NCBI GenBank assembly: GCA_910579655.1
Contig: CAJTVE010000048.1
Span: 1 to 24,930 of the forward strand
Direction: 5' to 3'
DNA: 24,930 nucleotides
Source of the DNA: an uncultured Allobaculum sp.
Lineage (GTDB): Bacteria > Bacillota_I > Bacilli_A > Erysipelotrichales > Erysipelotrichaceae
A program made the translations under genes and the position numbers. A model generated the notes under the pieces. That model was not told where the DNA came from and ran no database searches. It worked only from the letters and a program-made list of their open reading frames with translations. Positions 21,933 through 24,930 of the stretch are shown in pieces. The stretch's first letter is position 1. Every line of letters begins with the position of its first letter.

Positions 21933-22477
21933 GCTTTTGTAAAATCCATAAAGCGAGGGCGATTTTATTTCACGCTAGCCGATATTTTCCAGACAGAAAA
22001 TTGATCCGTTTATGGATCTGAGGGATGCCTGTTTTTTGAATTCAAGAAAGCTTTCCCTCATCCCCAGCTGATTAAAAGTGCGGAAGCAGCAAATATCTGC
22101 ATCAGATAGATTTGGTGATCTATTCTGCTTAAAATTGAACGCTACAAGTTGATCCTTTAATCGAATTGGAATAATTTCTATAGGTATAGAACTGTTTAAC
22201 CGTAGTGAAACAAATGTGATCTTTACTCTTGCACAACACGATTCTGTAGGGATCAAAAAGAAATTTCTCGGATGCTCAAGGACTTTCTTTATCGTGATTT
22301 ACCTGATTGAATGAAATTGCTGAGCTTTAAAGGAGTGGGGCGACTTGATTTTTTGAAAAATGAAAACAGAAGAATTTGATGAAAATAGAGAAATACTCTA
22401 TGAAATTTATCTGCGGAAGAGAAAAAATCTCTGAATTCCATATATATTATATATTATAAAGCTAGGAGGTGTTTGAT
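21933..22477. other. AT-rich spacer before the defence cassette
   Basis: No certain gene. A minus-strand frame of 93 codons (21975-22256, first start codon TTG), stop-free some 20 codons further upstream, has a protein-like composition but no ATG, no ribosome site and no family I recognise; it may be a gene remnant. At 22440-22459 a TATATATTATATATTATA tract just before the ribosome site TAGGAGGTG probably contains the cassette's -10 region; no -35 is clear. Base composition changes here from the housekeeping pattern to AT-rich. Confidence 0.4.
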
Positions 22478-23812
22478 ATGTTGATAAAATTCGAATTTAA
22501 AAACTATAAATCTTTTCGTGATGAAGCATCGCTGGATTTACAGGCTGCACCTCTTGAAGAGACAAAATTTCAGGTAAGAACTCACGGAAAAGAAAAGATT
22601 CTGCCGATAGCCGCAATTTATGGGGCGAATGCGAGTGGAAAGTCAAATGTAATTGATGCTTTTGGGTATATGGTGAAATACGTTCTCCTTTCATTTGGTT
22701 ATGAGGATGCGCCGAAAGTTTCAGAGGGAAAAGATCTTCTTCCGGCTGCAATCAGAGTGCCAGGATTCAATCCATTTCGTTTTGGAACAAGCAATGAGAC
22801 AGAAAATGCAGTTTCCCAGTTTGAGATCTGGTTTACAGTTCCAGGGGATAAACAGAAACGTACATTTAACTATGGTTTTGCACTCGATATGCAGGGCGTA
22901 CGAGAAGAATGGATGAATGTAAAAGCGAGAACGGTTAAATCTTATCAGCCTGTTTTTTGGCGTGAGAATCTTACTGTTGATTTTTCCTCTAAAATCAAAA
23001 AGGGATATCAGAGTCTTCTACGAGAATCATTAAAGCCGAGAAATTTGTTGGTTTCTATGGGTGGACGTTTGAATATAGATCTTTTAAAAACTGTTCTGGA
23101 TTGGTTTAAGGATGTTCAGGTGATCAATTTTGGTGATCCTGTCGAAAATGCTGTGGCCTCTTTAAGTTTTGATTCTGATTTTATTGATGATGATAAACGA
23201 AGAACAGAGTATATTACATTTCTTTCTGCTTTTGATGATTCGATTCGTAAATTTGAAATTGACGAGATTCCTCAGAATGATAAAAACGAAAATAATGACA
23301 AGAACGAAAAGTATGTAGATATCAGGACGGTTCATCTCACAGCGGATGGTCGAGAAGTTCAGATCCCCTTGAATGAGGAATCAGATGGGACCTTAAAAAT
23401 GTTGGCTTTATATCCGATGATTTATCAGACGCTGACAAGTGGAGGAGTCTTGTTTGTCGATGAATTGAATTCTAGACTTCATCCGTTTCTCCTTCGCCTG
23501 ATTATTCAGATGTTTGCAGATCCTGAAATGAATCCAAACGATGCCCAATTGATATTTACTTTACACGATATATGGCAGTTAAAAGATAATATTCTAAGAC
23601 GCGATGAAATCTGGTTTACGGAAAAAAACGAATCTGGTATTTCTGAACTCTACTCTTTATATGACTTTGAAGACGAAGATGGTCATAAAATCAGGATAGA
23701 TGAAGACTATTTAAGAAACTATACGCTTGGGAAATATGGCGGTATTCCTCAAATTAAATCCCTTGATCGAATGATCGGGAACGGACTTGATGAGGAAAAA
23801 ACAAATGGCTAG
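22478..23812 (+). CDS. AAA/ABC-type ATPase, RloA/AbiLi-like defence component
   Basis: 444 residues. N-terminus LIKFEFKNYKSFRDEASLDL and Walker A GANASGKSN (49-57) are typical of AAA_15/AAA_21 ATPases of the OLD/SMC-like group; a middle insert with an Asn/Lys/Glu-rich linker (about 267-283) precedes EESDGTLKML (signature-like), Walker B FVDELNSRLHP (Asp328, Glu329) and the TLHD switch. ATG 22478 follows AGGAGG by eight bases. It overlaps the RloB-like gene by eight bases, the arrangement of RloA-RloB and of AbiL anti-phage systems, where the ATPase pairs with a TOPRIM-like effector. AT-rich codons unlike the upstream genes suggest transfer. Exact subtype is uncertain. Confidence 0.85.
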   Translation: MLIKFEFKNYKSFRDEASLDLQAAPLEETKFQVRTHGKEKILPIAAIYGANASGKSNVIDAFGYMVKYVLLSFGYEDAPKVSEGKDLLPAAIRVPGFNPFRFGTSNETENAVSQFEIWFTVPGDKQKRTFNYGFALDMQGVREEWMNVKARTVKSYQPVFWRENLTVDFSSKIKKGYQSLLRESLKPRNLLVSMGGRLNIDLLKTVLDWFKDVQVINFGDPVENAVASLSFDSDFIDDDKRRTEYITFLSAFDDSIRKFEIDEIPQNDKNENNDKNEKYVDIRTVHLTADGREVQIPLNEESDGTLKMLALYPMIYQTLTSGGVLFVDELNSRLHPFLLRLIIQMFADPEMNPNDAQLIFTLHDIWQLKDNILRRDEIWFTEKNESGISELYSLYDFEDEDGHKIRIDEDYLRNYTLGKYGGIPQIKSLDRMIGNGLDEEKTNG

Positions 23813-24458
23813 AGTTCCAAGGAAACATAATGGTGAGATAAAAAGTAAACAAAGAAGAAAACTATACAATCAATGCAGGTTTACAATTATCACAGATGGG
23901 AAACAAACTGAGAAAGCCTATTTCACAAGCTTGAAAAAAGCGATTGATGCAGAAACATCTGGACATTTATCACTGACAATAAAAACTTGTGACACGGACA
24001 GACTCTTTGAAACATGTAGTGAAATCATAGCCAGAAGCAATGTGAATGAGCGGATTTGGATTGTGGTAGACCGAGATGAAGTCAAAAACTTTGATCGAAA
24101 AATTGATCAAGTAAAGGCTTTGGCTCCAGAACGAGTGGATGTAGCTTGGTCGAATCCCTGTTTTGAAGTCTGGTTTTTATATTATTTTGGTAAGGCGAAG
24201 TATTTTCATAGTTCTCAGGCCTGTTGGCAGGAGTTTGGAAGACTGTATAAAGCCAGGCTTAACAATGACTATGATAAAAGCGAAAAAGCCTGCAGAGTCA
24301 TTTATAAATTGCTGATGGATTGTGGAGATGAAGAGAAAGCTATTCAATCAGCCGAACAGGATCATAGAAACCATTGCAGAAAGCTGAATACGCCTTCGAA
24401 CAGCAATCCCTGTACAACTGTGTATCAGTTGGTCGCCGAATTGAAGAAAGGGAAATGA
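23805..24458 (+). CDS. RloB-family protein (TOPRIM-like effector of an AbiL/RloAB system)
   Basis: 217 residues. Basic N-terminus MARVPRKHNGEIKSKQRRK, then FTIITDGKQTEKAYF with Glu36, IWIVVDRDE with Asp89 and Asp91, and SNPCFEVWFLYYF (116-128). The glutamate followed by a D-x-D after a beta strand is the pattern of TOPRIM nucleases, and SNPxFExW is characteristic of RloB/AbiLii proteins. Nuclease activity is inferred. ATG 23805 is preceded by GAGGAAA; ATG 23790 and TTG 23787 are alternatives inside the ATPase gene. A 13-bp hairpin begins right after the stop. Confidence 0.83.
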   Translation: MARVPRKHNGEIKSKQRRKLYNQCRFTIITDGKQTEKAYFTSLKKAIDAETSGHLSLTIKTCDTDRLFETCSEIIARSNVNERIWIVVDRDEVKNFDRKIDQVKALAPERVDVAWSNPCFEVWFLYYFGKAKYFHSSQACWQEFGRLYKARLNNDYDKSEKACRVIYKLLMDCGDEEKAIQSAEQDHRNHCRKLNTPSNSNPCTTVYQLVAELKKGK

Positions 24459-24459
24459 A

Positions 24460-24496
24460 AAGAATGCAGCTGGATTGGGTGTTCAGCTGCATTCTT
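24460..24496 (+). terminator. Perfect 13-bp hairpin after rloB
   Basis: AAGAATGCAGCTG (24460-24472) and CAGCTGCATTCTT (24484-24496) with an 11-base loop, starting two bases after the TGA stop. The right arm ends in TTCTT but no T-run follows; probably a terminator or 3' mRNA stabiliser. Confidence 0.6.
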
Positions 24497-24930
24497 CGTT
24501 GCTTGGATGTTCAATTGGAAAACTCCAGAAAGTGAGAGCAGGGAACAGAGGTTTCACCAGCCCAAACAACTTTATGAAGCATTTTGGAATGTTTTGTCTG
24601 ATCGAATCTTAAAAATGGAAAAACGCCCAGGCGGGATTATGATATTAAACAGTTAATATTTGATGTAACTTATTGATGTTAATTGTCTTATGTTGTATCA
24701 ACAGCTGGCAGAAAAAATGCCCTGACTTTGCATCGGTTGAAGCTAGGTACTGCAGCGGATACATCCCTGTTCAAAGAGCTGATCCTGAAACCAGGATTCA
24801 GCATTTGGCTTGCCGGAACAAAAGGCGGTCCTTATTAAAGCGAAAAAAAATCTGTTAAATTTTTATAAAGACATAAATATTGTCAGAACGCCTGTTAAAC
24901 TCAGCTCAATGAAAGTTCAGTCCTCAATCT
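24497..24930. other. AT-rich region downstream of the defence pair, no certain gene
   Basis: Contains AAACAGTTAATATTTGAT at 24647-24664 (a near copy of a sequence before the HAD gene) and a 52-codon plus-strand frame, TTG 24683 to TAA 24838, ending FKELILKPGFSIWLAGTKGG-PY. The end looks like a real protein C-terminus, but I recognise no family; it may be a gene remnant. Confidence 0.35.

Noticed and set aside
22439..22459. TATATATTATATATTATA tract as an origin or attachment site
   Set aside because: Sits directly before a strong ribosome site and is better explained as the promoter region; no DnaA boxes or duplicated core seen.
24622..24640. Minus-strand terminator (GC-rich inverted repeat followed by T on the opposite strand)
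   Set aside because: Only three to four pairs with a very small loop, and no minus-strand gene is visible to its right.

Overview
The window reads as a low- to mid-GC Firmicutes chromosome, most likely a relative of Erysipelotrichaceae. The reasons are the Firmicutes housekeeping neighbourhoods (pyrH-frr-uppS-cdsA-rseP, smc-ftsY-ylxM, nrnA next to dnaE, rplU-prp-rpmA), an L27 carrying the N-terminal extension that Prp removes, strong AGGAGG-type ribosome sites, and an SMC of only 975 residues. The family assignment is inference. I saw no rRNA, tRNA or CRISPR array.

Layout. Positions 1-500: 3' end of an IS transposase, AT-rich, followed by a small lipoprotein gene (546-785). Positions 999-5156, plus strand: pyrH, frr, then after a terminator and a structured leader uppS, cdsA and rseP, covering UMP phosphorylation, ribosome recycling, undecaprenyl and CDP-diacylglycerol synthesis and membrane proteolysis. 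Positions 5195-7285, minus strand: an SseB-like gene and a hemolysin III family membrane protein, each with its own terminator. Positions 7770-12139, plus: short smc, ftsY, ylxM. Positions 12536-13731: a two-subunit ThrE-type threonine/serine exporter. A 600-base non-coding stretch then leads to ackA, translationally coupled to a DHH phosphodiesterase of the NrnA type (14342-16452). dnaE (16704-19760) has a TATAAT box so close to its ATG that the mRNA may be leaderless. A HAD phosphatase follows (19954-20730). rplU-prp-rpmA (20966-21893) is preceded by a probable L21 autoregulatory leader.

After the rpmA terminator the DNA becomes visibly AT-richer. It holds a two-gene cassette (22478-24458): an AAA/ABC-type ATPase overlapping an RloB/TOPRIM-like protein, the architecture of RloAB/AbiL-type anti-phage systems. 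Stop-poor, unrecognised remnants flank it, which suggests an acquired defence insertion at the rpmA boundary.

Besides the defence pair, the most interesting items are non-coding: a leader before uppS with mutually exclusive hairpins, a perfect palindrome over the pyrH promoter, the 10-mer GCACAATCAG shared by the dnaE and HAD leaders, an 18-base motif repeated 4.8 kb apart in front of the HAD gene and after rloB, and short purine-rich tandem repeats in several unrelated spacers.
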